NCBI GenBank assembly: GCA_009837885.1
Contig: VXSP01000012.1
Span: 109,061 to 173,060, forward strand
Direction: 5' to 3'
DNA: 64,000 nt
DNA from: Holophagales bacterium
Lineage (GTDB): Bacteria > Acidobacteriota > Thermoanaerobaculia > Multivoradales > Multivoraceae
Shown here one piece after another: positions 45,705 through 53,947 of this stretch (positions are counted from its first letter, which is position 1; every line of letters begins with the position of its first letter). A model generated the notes under the pieces. It was not told the origin of the DNA. It was given only the letters and a program-made list of their open reading frames with translations, and searched no databases. Position numbers and translations under genes: made by a program.

Positions 45705-45956
45705 CTAGCGGCGCCGGCCACGCCCACCAGCCGGCTTGCCCATCAGCTCGTCGAGCCCGACGTTGAACTCGGCCACGATGCGGATCAGGACGTCCAGGCT
45801 GACGCGGAGCTCGTCCCGCTCGATACGTGAGAGATCCGAGGCCGGAATCCCGACACGCTCGGCCAGGGCCGGCTGCGTCAGCTTGTTCTTCCGCCGCAGG
45901 CGCCGGATCCGGTGGCCCATGAGCTGGACCTGCTGGACTGTGGCTTCCTGGCTCAT
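45705..45956 (-). CDS. XRE-family helix-turn-helix regulator
   Basis: 83 residues. The helix-turn-helix has IRRLRRKNKLTQPALAERVG, then IPASDLSRIERDELRVSLDV. The C terminus is basic (GGRGRRR), which may help DNA binding. A small single-domain repressor, convergent with vapC, 33 bp away. No partner toxin is evident; it could control a neighbouring gene or belong to an unlinked pair. Confidence 0.88.
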   Translation of the reverse strand: MSQEATVQQVQLMGHRIRRLRRKNKLTQPALAERVGIPASDLSRIERDELRVSLDVLIRIVAEFNVGLDELMGKPAGGRGRRR

Positions 45957-46012
45957 CGTTGCTCGATCCTAGAACCCGAGAATTGTAGCGGCGGGGGTGG
46001 TCCCGGCCGGGA

Positions 46013-46744
46013 TCAGATCGAGGTCCTGAGGTTCTCGTTGGCCGCGATCTGCGCGCCGCGTGCCTTGTAGCGCTCCCGGCGCTCCTTGCTGAAGCTGTCG
46101 ACTTCGTCCTTCGGCACGCCGTAGGCGACTCCGCGGTCAACGCCCGGGCGGGCGCGAACGCGCTTCAGCCAGTCCACTACGCCCGGTTGGGTCGTGATGT
46201 CGACCTTGGCCCACTTGTACGCCCGGATCCAGGGGAACACGGAGATATCGGCAACCGTGAAGTCGTCGCCGCAGATGTAGGGGTGCTTCTCGAACCGGCG
46301 GCCGAGAATCGCCACCAGCCGAAGCGACTCCCTGCCGAATCGTTCCAGCGGATGCGCCTTGGCGTCCTCGGGCACATCGATGTAGCGCGTGTAGCTCAGC
46401 TTGTTGCCGAACGCCGGGCCGAGATTGGCGGCCTGCCAGTAGAGCCACGGAAGCACGTCCCAGCGTCGCTCGTCCGTCGGGTAGAGCGGGGTCGGGTACT
46501 TCTCCCCGAGGTACTGCAGGATCGCGCAACTCTCCATGACGGCGCGACCGTCGTCCACCAGGGCCGGCATCTTCTGGTTCGGATTGATGGCGGTGAACTC
46601 GGGCGTGAACTGATCGCCGGCCGAGAGATCGACCATGTGGACGCGCGTCTCGGGCAGTTCGACTCCCGCCTCCCGCAGCTCCTCGAGCATGATCGAGATC
46701 TTCCACCCGTTGGGCGTCGCGCTGAAGTAGACGTCAAGGGCCAT
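46013..46744 (-). CDS. Glutathione S-transferase family protein
   Basis: 243 residues. The N-terminal thioredoxin-fold half has YFSATPNGWKISIMLEEL, given here in part, then INPNQKMPALVDDG and ESCAILQYLGEKYP, the glutathione-binding cis-Pro loop and ES motif. The C-terminal helical half has CGDDFTVADISVFPWI. This fits the YghU/YfcG-like disulfide-reductase GSTs. It overlaps the crotonase gene by 11 bp on the same strand, suggesting coexpression. Confidence 0.92.
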   Translation of the reverse strand: MALDVYFSATPNGWKISIMLEELREAGVELPETRVHMVDLSAGDQFTPEFTAINPNQKMPALVDDGRAVMESCAILQYLGEKYPTPLYPTDERRWDVLPWLYWQAANLGPAFGNKLSYTRYIDVPEDAKAHPLERFGRESLRLVAILGRRFEKHPYICGDDFTVADISVFPWIRAYKWAKVDITTQPGVVDWLKRVRARPGVDRGVAYGVPKDEVDSFSKERRERYKARGAQIAANENLRTSI

Positions 46745-47429
46745 TGGACGGCGCCTCCCCGAGACCGGCCAGGACGGCGTCGATGCCTTCGCCTCTCAGG
46801 CCCTGCTTCATCGCCGAGAACGTGTTCGCGTCGAACTCGGCCAGTTGCGCCGCCCGCTCGAGGGCGACAGCGCGCAGCTCGTCGGCCGGTGCGACCTCGT
46901 CGACGAAGCCTGCATCCCGCGCGCCCTCGGGGTCGTACATCTTCGCGGTCAGCGCGGCCTGCGTCAGGGCGCGCTTGGAGAGCCGCTCCTTCGCCAGCAA
47001 CCAGGCGAACGGCGGCAGCGTTCTGCCGATCGCGACCTCGTTCAGGCCCAACCGGAGTTCACCGTCCGCAGCCAGACGATGATCGCCGGTGAGCACGCAG
47101 AGCGCGCCGAGCGCGATGGCGTGTCCGCTGGCCGCGACCACCAGGGGCTGCGGCCATCCGTACAGGCGCATCATCAGGCGCGCTCCGGCGAGGCCCATGG
47201 CGCGGGCCTCCGCCGGGCCACCATCGCGAAACACGTTGAGGTCGAACCCGCCCGAGAACACGCCGGGCCTGCCGGTCAGGACGACAGCCTTCGCCTCGTC
47301 CGCGGCACGGTCGAGCCCGGCATTCACCGCGCCGATCATGGGCGGTCCGAAGACGTTGGCCTTGCCGTCGTTCATCGTGACCAGAGCCACGTCGCCGACC
47401 TGTTCGTAGGTGGTGGGTTCAGTCATCAA
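46734..47429 (-). CDS. Crotonase/enoyl-CoA hydratase-isomerase family protein
   Basis: 231 residues. The crotonase fold has the oxyanion-hole strand VVLTGRPGVFSGGFDL, then GHAIALGALCVLTGDHRLAA, which forms the second oxyanion loop. LGLNEVAIG follows. The conserved catalytic Glu pair of classic enoyl-CoA hydratase is not obvious, so it may be an isomerase or another CoA enzyme. Upstream of and overlapping the GST gene. Confidence 0.85.
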   Translation of the reverse strand: MMTEPTTYEQVGDVALVTMNDGKANVFGPPMIGAVNAGLDRAADEAKAVVLTGRPGVFSGGFDLNVFRDGGPAEARAMGLAGARLMMRLYGWPQPLVVAASGHAIALGALCVLTGDHRLAADGELRLGLNEVAIGRTLPPFAWLLAKERLSKRALTQAALTAKMYDPEGARDAGFVDEVAPADELRAVALERAAQLAEFDANTFSAMKQGLRGEGIDAVLAGLGEAPSNGP

Positions 47430-47478
47430 TCAGCTCCTTCATCGCTCCCTCAGTTTGTCACCCGATCTCGCGGATCTT

Positions 47479-47985
47479 CTACGGTCCGAGTTCGATCACC
47501 AGTTCATTCATCGCTCGCCGGTGCCAGGCTTCGGTGTAAGCCTCATGGAGTCGATCGCGAAGTCTGTGGCCGATGTCCGCCAGAAGGCGTTCCAGCGACA
47601 CGAGGCGGTCGCGATACCCCAGAAGGACCCCGCAGCGGAGGCTCGCCTTGTCGGGCCCGGCGAGCAGCCAGGTGTCGTCCTCGCGGTCCATCGCGTGGGC
47701 CCAGAGAGACTCCTCGCCACGATCCAGGGTGGGTCCCTGGCGGAGGAGCAACTGGGCCAATTGTCGGTCGCTGACGCTGTGGACGGCGCTCAGCGCCTGG
47801 CGCAGTCGGGTTTCGTCTACTTCCGTGCGCCGTTCACGGTTCTGCTTCCCGCCTTGGGTCTCGACCACGCAGTCTTCCGTCGTCTCCAGGCGGTAGCCGC
47901 CGGTCAACGCGCGCCACGTATCCGTGCGGTGGCACTCGAAGATGACGTTCGTGTCCACCAGAACGGGACCGGAGTGAGGAGGCAT
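47479..47985 (-). CDS. PIN-fold protein, likely toxin of the HTH-ImmA pair
   Basis: 168 residues. The start VLVDTNVIFECHRT gives the first acidic residue (Asp11) of a PIN domain; DRGEESLWAHAM supplies later acidic residues, and WLLAGPDKASLR resembles the third motif. The C terminus is helical. Longer than VapC. It lies 6 bp downstream of the HTH-ImmA gene on the same strand, as in known metallopeptidase-linked PIN toxin modules. I infer a nuclease whose partner is the HTH-ImmA protein. Confidence 0.65.
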   Translation of the reverse strand: MPPHSGPVLVDTNVIFECHRTDTWRALTGGYRLETTEDCVVETQGGKQNRERRTEVDETRLRQALSAVHSVSDRQLAQLLLRQGPTLDRGEESLWAHAMDREDDTWLLAGPDKASLRCGVLLGYRDRLVSLERLLADIGHRLRDRLHEAYTEAWHRRAMNELVIELGP

Positions 47986-47991
47986 CGCGAA

Positions 47992-49122
47992 TCACAGTTC
48001 GACGGGACGCTTGAGACCATGCTCGGCGAACAGGTCGCCGACACCTTCGACTGGACATTCGAGCAAAGAGGCGGTGCGGCGAAGCGAGATGAGGCCCTTG
48101 TCGACGGCGCGGGCCATGACTTCGGCAAAGCGCCTCGAGAACCTGGGCGGAGGCTTCTCCGCGTGACTGGCGCCGTCCCTCATCTCGACGCTCGGGCGGC
48201 CGTTGTTCCTGAGCGCGGTCTCGGGTAGCGACTCGCCGGCACCCTTGCTGAGTTCCTTGAGCGCGACCAGACGCCAACGAAGGGCGGACGAGGTGACGAG
48301 TAGTTCATCCGCTACGCGGTTCAGCCTCACGACGAGGGCCGACTCATCGAGTCCGGACCAGGGGCCATGCCGCCTGATGATGTCCGCCGGCATCAGCAGG
48401 GCGCCGGCAAAGTTGTTCGCCAGGTGCTCTGCCCGACTGCCTCCGGTAGTCGTTGCCCGTTCCGAATGGGCTGGCGGCATGGCCCGCCAGGTGAGGAGAT
48501 GGAACAACTCGTGCGCGAGGTCGAAGTGGCGCCGGCCGGCGACTTCTCCGCGTGCGATGAGCGCGACGTCGAGTTCCGGGAGACGGCAGGCTGCGCCGGA
48601 GATTCCCGGCTCGACATCCACCATCAGGACCAGGATCCCGAGTTCCTCTTCCATGACCCGGGCGAGGCCCCGCGCGGGCGTTGGACCCATCTCGAACTCG
48701 GCCGCGAAGCGCTCCCCGGCCTCCATTGCGGCTTCGTAGCTCGAGCTGAGTCGTAGCGGCAGCGAGCGGCGCAGGAGTGGAGAGGCCACGCCAATCTGAG
48801 GCGCCAGGTGGCGATAGGCGGCAATCCAGCGGCCGGCGCGCTGTTCGTACTCGCGGAGTGCCTCCTCAGGAAGTCCCGAGTGGCGCCAGGAGAACTTCCC
48901 TTCGCCGACAAGCAGGAAGGGGTCGGTGAAGTAGTCCAGCGAGACGGGAAACCTCTCCACGACCAGCAGCAGTTCGTCAGCCGTCAGACGGCGCGTGCCG
49001 TTCTCGATGGTTGAGACCGTTTGGCGGTCCTTGAAGCCGAACACGCGGGCGAGGTCTTCCTGCGTGAGTTGGTGCTGCTCCCGCAGCGCCTTGATGCGTT
49101 TGCCGATCGGTGACATGGGCAT
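47992..49122 (-). CDS. XRE helix-turn-helix / ImmA-IrrE metallopeptidase fusion
   Basis: 376 residues from ATG 49122, with AAGGAG upstream; the frame is open further but upstream residues look non-coding. The N-terminal HTH (IGKRIKALREQHQLTQEDLARVFG, shown in part) is followed by a middle region and the zinc site HELFHLL (HExxH). Then comes the family pattern EHLANNFAGALLMPADII. The family cleaves repressors or antitoxins when activated. The PIN gene lies 6 bp downstream, so the pair is probably a stress- or phage-triggered toxin-antitoxin-like module. Confidence 0.9.
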   Translation of the reverse strand: MPMSPIGKRIKALREQHQLTQEDLARVFGFKDRQTVSTIENGTRRLTADELLLVVERFPVSLDYFTDPFLLVGEGKFSWRHSGLPEEALREYEQRAGRWIAAYRHLAPQIGVASPLLRRSLPLRLSSSYEAAMEAGERFAAEFEMGPTPARGLARVMEEELGILVLMVDVEPGISGAACRLPELDVALIARGEVAGRRHFDLAHELFHLLTWRAMPPAHSERATTTGGSRAEHLANNFAGALLMPADIIRRHGPWSGLDESALVVRLNRVADELLVTSSALRWRLVALKELSKGAGESLPETALRNNGRPSVEMRDGASHAEKPPPRFSRRFAEVMARAVDKGLISLRRTASLLECPVEGVGDLFAEHGLKRPVEL

Positions 49123-49184
49123 GGTGTCGGCTGGCTCCTTGCTAGGTCGGAGTTGGACGGAGCAAGGATAGATCTTGCGGAGTA

Positions 49185-49274
49185 CAACTTGCAAGAACAA
49201 GTTGCGACGGTATTGTCGCGGCGACCGGAGATTGTCGCTTATCCGCCTGCAGACGTGAGATTTACGACAATCTC
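49185..49274. promoter_or_regulatory. Palindromic operator region of the HTH-ImmA/PIN module
   Basis: CAACTTG (49185-49191), spacer of 6, CAAGTTG (49198-49204) is a perfect inverted repeat. GAGATTGTCG (49228-49237) and CGACAATCTC (49265-49274) form a second perfect inverted repeat with a 27-bp spacer, and ATTGTCGC occurs a third time near 49212. The region lies 63 bp before the HTH-ImmA ATG. Autoregulation by its HTH domain is likely. Confidence 0.55.
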
Positions 49275-49349
49275 AGCCGATCGTCGGTGTTTGGCGGTGT
49301 CTTGGGAGTGCCGGCGACCGCCCCAGAACCTGGAGGGATGCGAAGAACC

Positions 49350-50546
49350 TTAGATGGTCCTCGCGGCGATCCACGCGCCCGCGACGAAGGTGGCCAGCAC
49401 GCTGCCCAGGTTGCACAGGACCACGACGAGGAGGATGCGGGTGAGGCGGTTGCTCCAGAAGCCGCGAACGGAGCCCAGGCTGTCGGCCAGGTTCTCCAGA
49501 TCGGCAACCAGGGGCTTGCGGAACAGTGCCTGGACGAGGCCCGCGACCCAGCCGGCGGCCATCAGGGGGTTCAGGCTGGTCAGGGGCGCGGCGGCGAACG
49601 CGGTCAGGATCGTGATCGGGTGGGCGAGGGCGATGGCGGCGCCGAGGGCGGCCAGGCCACCGTTCAGCCCGACCCAGATGTACACCGATTCGACGGTGCG
49701 TTCCCGATCGCCCCAGACGAGACCATAGGCGAAGAGGGCGACGATGAGGATCGGCACCAGCCAGGCGACGACGCGTGGCCACACCGGCGGGTCCGGCACC
49801 TTCTCGAGTTCGTCGAGATCGCAGGAGGAGTCCGCGAGGCCGGAGATGCCGGGCAGGTGCCCGGCGCCGACTACCGCGACCGTCCGCGGACCGGCGGACT
49901 GCCGTAGCTTCTCCGCCATGTAGGCGTCGCGCTCGTCGATCAGCGCGCCCTTGACGCTGGGCAGGGCCTCGGCCAGGGCGGACATCAGGTCGGTGAGGTT
50001 GGCGCTGTCGCGGAGCTTCTCGATGTCCTCTTCCTTCAGGTCGTCGCCGACGAAGACGCTGCCCGTCAGCTGGGTCATCACCTTCGCCCGTTGCCAGAAG
50101 CCGAGCGAGGCCCAGGTCCGCTTGAGCGAAACCTGGATGTCGCGGTCGATCAGCTCCAGCCGGGCGCCCCGGTCCCTTGCCTGGGCGATCGCCGCCCGCA
50201 TCTCGGCGCCGGGTTCGATGCCAAAGCGCTGCGCGATGCGGCGCTGAAAGGAGTGCATGAGGAAGGAACTCAGCAGAAGCGCCGCCTTGCCCTCGCGCAG
50301 GACCTGGAAGATGTCGAGCTTGCGCCAGGAGTCCTGGTTTTCCAGGTTCTGGTAGCGGGCTTCGCAGAGCTCCACGCAGACGGTGTCGGGCTCGATCGCC
50401 TCGATCGTCTCGTTCGTGTCGCGCACGCTTTGCGGCGAGACGTGGGCCGTGCCGACAAGGAACACCTCGCGGTCTTCGAGCTCGATGCGCTGGACCGAGG
50501 CGGGAAGCTCGGCTGCGGTTGGCTGGGCTGCGTCTTCAGAGGTCAT
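49350..50546 (-). CDS. TraB/PrgY-family membrane protein
   Basis: 398 residues. The N-terminal TraB domain has VFLVGTAHVSPQSV (GTAH) and VCVELCEARYQN. Later VAVVGAGHLPGISG carries the second conserved GxH. The C-terminal part has about four membrane helices (VVAWLVPILIVALFAYG, IALAHPITILTAFAAAP and others). TraB-family proteins are proposed peptidase-like or signalling proteins; the bacterial role is unclear. Topology: soluble domain followed by membrane domain. Confidence 0.9.
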   Translation of the reverse strand: MTSEDAAQPTAAELPASVQRIELEDREVFLVGTAHVSPQSVRDTNETIEAIEPDTVCVELCEARYQNLENQDSWRKLDIFQVLREGKAALLLSSFLMHSFQRRIAQRFGIEPGAEMRAAIAQARDRGARLELIDRDIQVSLKRTWASLGFWQRAKVMTQLTGSVFVGDDLKEEDIEKLRDSANLTDLMSALAEALPSVKGALIDERDAYMAEKLRQSAGPRTVAVVGAGHLPGISGLADSSCDLDELEKVPDPPVWPRVVAWLVPILIVALFAYGLVWGDRERTVESVYIWVGLNGGLAALGAAIALAHPITILTAFAAAPLTSLNPLMAAGWVAGLVQALFRKPLVADLENLADSLGSVRGFWSNRLTRILLVVVLCNLGSVLATFVAGAWIAARTI

Positions 50547-50599
50547 GGCAGCGCGGAGCGTAGCCCACGAGAGAGACGCGCGTCCGGTACGCTGTTCGG

Positions 50600-52108
50600 A
50601 TGCGCGGTGGGTGGAGGACAGCTGTGGTGGCCGCCGCCGCGCTCGCGTTGGCCTGCGGTGTGCTGGATGCCGACGCCCCGGCCTCGGTTTTGGGCGGCGG
50701 CCCCCCGAACATCGTCCTGATCCTCGCCGACGATCTCGGCTACGGCGACGTCGGCATCTACGGCAGCGAGATCATCTCGACGCCGCACATCGACGCGCTG
50801 GCGGCGAGCGGCGTGATGTTCACAGCGGGCTACGTCAGCCACCCGGTGTGCAGCCCGTCGCGGGCCGGGCTGATGACCGGTCGCTACCAGCAGCGCCATG
50901 GCTGGGAGTTCAACCCGGCCGGCCGCGATGTGAACGCCGGCATGAGTCTCGAGGAAGCGACCCTGGCCGACCGTATGAAGGCTCTGGGCTACCGGACCGG
51001 CATGGTCGGCAAGTGGCATCTCGGCCACGAGGAGCCGCACCACCCGATGAGCCGCGGCTTCGACGAGTACTTCGGGGTGCTCGAAGGCGGCAGCATCTTC
51101 ATCGACTCCAGCCTGCCGGGCGTGGAGTACGGCTCGATTCGGGGCGAGAGCGGGCCGACGGAGCGCCGGAACAAGGTCCTGCGCGGCTTCGAAGAGGAGA
51201 AGGTCGAGCGTTACCTGACCGACGTCTTCACCGACGAGGCGACAGGCTTCATCGAGCGCAGCGCGGCCGGGGATGAGCCGTTCTTCCTCTACCTGAGCCA
51301 CACCACGCCGCACACCCCGCTGCAGGCGACGGCCGAGTACGTCGACGGCTACCGTCACATCGAGGACCCGCGCACGCGGGTCTACGCCGCGATGGTCGCG
51401 TCACTCGACGAGAGCGTGCGTCGGGTGGTCGAGACGCTGAAGGCGGAGGGCGTGTACGACAACACCCTGATCGCCTTTGCCAGCGACAACGGCTGCGCCG
51501 GCTACATCGGTCACGCGTGCTCGAACGCGCCGCTCTTCGGCTTCAAGCGGTACCACCACGAGGGCGGCGTGCGCGTTCCCTTCATCATGAGCTGGCCGGC
51601 GGAGGTCGAAGGCGGGCAGACGATCGACCATCCGGTGATCACGCTCGACTACATGGCGACGTTCACCGCGGCCGCGGGGGAAGAGGCGGAGACCGAGGAC
51701 AGCGTGAACCTGCTGCCCTACATGACGGGAGAAGCCGAAGGCGCGCCGCACGCGTACCTCTACTGGCGGGCCGGCGCGAGCCTGGCGATCCGGGACGCGC
51801 GGTACAAGCTGATCAAGCTGAACCGGACGGACTTCCGGCCCGACAACCTGCGCGGGGACGGCCGCCTGCAGCCGCCGGAGGGCGGCTGGCCGACCGATTC
51901 GCCCCACGGCCAGCTCACCCTGCTCTACGACCTCGACGCGGACGTCGGCGAAACGAACAACCTGGCGGCGGATCAACCGGACGTCGTTGCGCGGCTGGAG
52001 GCCGAGCTGGACTCCTGGCGCGGCACGCTGCTCACCGAGTCGATCCTGCCCGGCGTGCGCTCGACGATCACCCAGATCGATGGAGAGTGGGTGCAGTTGA
52101 TATTCTGA
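50600..52108 (+). CDS. Lipoprotein sulfatase (formylglycine type)
   Basis: 502 residues with a lipobox-like LALACG near residue 20. Sulfatase motifs are ILADDLGYGDVGIYG (metal-binding DD), HPVCSPSRAGLMTGRY (CxPSR, where the Cys becomes formylglycine), GMVGKWHLG and FLYLSHTTPHTP. Such enzymes remove sulfate from carbohydrates or other sulfate esters. A maturase (FGE or anSME) is not in the window. C-terminal substrate-specificity region not diagnostic. Starts 53 bp from the divergent TraB gene. Confidence 0.93.
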   Translation: MRGGWRTAVVAAAALALACGVLDADAPASVLGGGPPNIVLILADDLGYGDVGIYGSEIISTPHIDALAASGVMFTAGYVSHPVCSPSRAGLMTGRYQQRHGWEFNPAGRDVNAGMSLEEATLADRMKALGYRTGMVGKWHLGHEEPHHPMSRGFDEYFGVLEGGSIFIDSSLPGVEYGSIRGESGPTERRNKVLRGFEEEKVERYLTDVFTDEATGFIERSAAGDEPFFLYLSHTTPHTPLQATAEYVDGYRHIEDPRTRVYAAMVASLDESVRRVVETLKAEGVYDNTLIAFASDNGCAGYIGHACSNAPLFGFKRYHHEGGVRVPFIMSWPAEVEGGQTIDHPVITLDYMATFTAAAGEEAETEDSVNLLPYMTGEAEGAPHAYLYWRAGASLAIRDARYKLIKLNRTDFRPDNLRGDGRLQPPEGGWPTDSPHGQLTLLYDLDADVGETNNLAADQPDVVARLEAELDSWRGTLLTESILPGVRSTITQIDGEWVQLIF

Positions 52109-52132
52109 GCCGCCTGCGGGCGCGGCGAGGAA

Positions 52133-53947
52133 ATGAGCGGTAACCGGAAGAACGCTGGGCGCGGCGCTGCGGAGACGTGGCGCGTTCTCTGGCCTCCGCG
52201 CCGCCGGGTTCAGGCGGTGCTGGTGCTGGCGCTCGCCGTGGCGGCCGTTCTTCTGTTCCGGGTCCGGCACGACGTGCGCCAGGCGCGCACCGACCTTCGG
52301 ATGACGGAAGCGGCGTTGGCGGGGGCGGACTTCGACGGTCTCGCCGAGAGGGCGCCGCAGCTACTCGGCCTGGCTGCCCGCCAGGCGGCCGGAGAGAGTC
52401 GCTGGCGTGAGGTGGCGGATCTCTACGACGAGTACGCCGAGCACCTGCCGCCGGCACTGCTGGAGGCCGCCGAGGTCGAACTCGGGTTGGACCGTGCCGT
52501 CACCGAGGATGCGGCGGCCGACGCTGGCGAAGCGTCGGGGGAGTCCCTGCCCGAACCGCCCGCGTCGGCCTTCGAGAAGCGGCTGCGCCGGGCGCAACTC
52601 GTCGACGCCTCGGGTATCCAGCAACTGCTCTTTGACCGCCGGGGCCGGCCGCTGGGATCGATCGGCGATGACCGCTCCTTGACACTGGAGGCGAACCTGC
52701 CGGCGGGACTGGTCCCGCCCGAGCTGGCGACTCACCTGCTGCCTCCCGCGCTTCAGCCGCCCGGCCTTGCCGCGGCCGGCCCGGGGGCGATGGCCGCCTC
52801 CACGGCCGGCGCGAGGGCGCTGCGGCTGACGATCGACCGGGCCTGGAGCGAGGCGGCCGCCAGGGCGCTGGGACGGGAGGAGGGTGCGATCACCATCCTC
52901 GAGATCCCGTCGGGCGCGGTGCTGGCGGCGGTCAGCAACCGGAATCGAAGAAGCCGCTGGCGGGCGCGCGGCGACAGCGTGCTCGATCCGCGCGAACCGG
53001 CGTCGATCGCTAAGCTGATCACCACGACGGCCGCGATGCGGGCCGGCCTCGACCCGGACAGCGAGATCGCCGACATGACCTGCCGCGGCTCCGTCCTGAT
53101 GGACGGCGAGCGCCTCTACTGCGCCGCGATCCGCGGGCGGCTCAGGGGGCTCACCGACGCGATGGCGAGCAGTTGCAACGTCTCCTTCGCCAGGCTCGCG
53201 ATGGCTGTTGGAGATCGGGCTTTGGTGGAGGAGTACGAGCGCTACGGCTTCGTGATCGGCGGCCCTCAGGGTGCCGCCGTGCCGAGGAACGCGGTCGGCG
53301 TGGTGCATGAGTACCGCCATCCCGGCAAGCGGCTCGGCGATCTCTCGATCGGCCTGGAGGAGGCGTCCATCACGCCCCTCGGCGCGGCCGTGTTCGCCGC
53401 CACGCTCGCGGACGGGCTGCGGCGAGAGCCCAGGTTCGTGCTGCAGGCGGACGGCCTGCTCGGTATCTCGCCGCGGACGCCGGTCGCCAACGACCCGGAG
53501 GCGGTCGCGGTCCTGGATCCGTCCTGGCTGGCGCCGCTCCACGAGTCGATGCGAGCCGTCGTGTCGCCGGGCGGTACCGCGAACCGCGTGGCGCCGCGGC
53601 GCCTGCGGGTGGCGATGAAGACGGGGACCGCACGCGGCCCGGACAAGCCGTTCCACGTGAACTACGTCGGCTTCTTCCCCTCGGGCAGGGGCCAACTGCC
53701 GCGATACGCCTTCGCGGTGCGAGTGACCGCGCAACCGACTTCGTCTCGCATTCGGCGCGCGGGCTACGCCGTGACGAATCGCCTGCTGCGGGCACTCGAC
53801 GGGCTGGTCGGCGAAGAGATCGAGGCCGGCGCTCGCGCGGCGGTGCGGCTTACGGGAACCCTGGCGGCGCGTCCTCGCGCCGACAGCGTCGCAGTCCGAG
53901 CGCCCGTCCGCGGGCGGTCGGATGCCGCGACCGGAGCAGGACCGTGA
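52133..53947 (+). CDS. Penicillin-binding-protein-like transpeptidase-domain protein
   Basis: 604 residues. One N-terminal membrane helix (AVLVLALAVAAVLLFRV). The transpeptidase-like domain has REPASIAKLIT (SxxK), SSCNVSFARL (SxN) and MKTGTARGP (KTG) in the right order. The rest of the extracytoplasmic part is Ala/Arg-rich and not recognised. It may be a D,D-transpeptidase-like enzyme or a regulator. The stop overlaps the GTG of the cytochrome gene (GTGA), which is an odd partner and suggests a shared envelope function. Confidence 0.82.
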   Translation: MSGNRKNAGRGAAETWRVLWPPRRRVQAVLVLALAVAAVLLFRVRHDVRQARTDLRMTEAALAGADFDGLAERAPQLLGLAARQAAGESRWREVADLYDEYAEHLPPALLEAAEVELGLDRAVTEDAAADAGEASGESLPEPPASAFEKRLRRAQLVDASGIQQLLFDRRGRPLGSIGDDRSLTLEANLPAGLVPPELATHLLPPALQPPGLAAAGPGAMAASTAGARALRLTIDRAWSEAAARALGREEGAITILEIPSGAVLAAVSNRNRRSRWRARGDSVLDPREPASIAKLITTTAAMRAGLDPDSEIADMTCRGSVLMDGERLYCAAIRGRLRGLTDAMASSCNVSFARLAMAVGDRALVEEYERYGFVIGGPQGAAVPRNAVGVVHEYRHPGKRLGDLSIGLEEASITPLGAAVFAATLADGLRREPRFVLQADGLLGISPRTPVANDPEAVAVLDPSWLAPLHESMRAVVSPGGTANRVAPRRLRVAMKTGTARGPDKPFHVNYVGFFPSGRGQLPRYAFAVRVTAQPTSSRIRRAGYAVTNRLLRALDGLVGEEIEAGARAAVRLTGTLAARPRADSVAVRAPVRGRSDAATGAGP

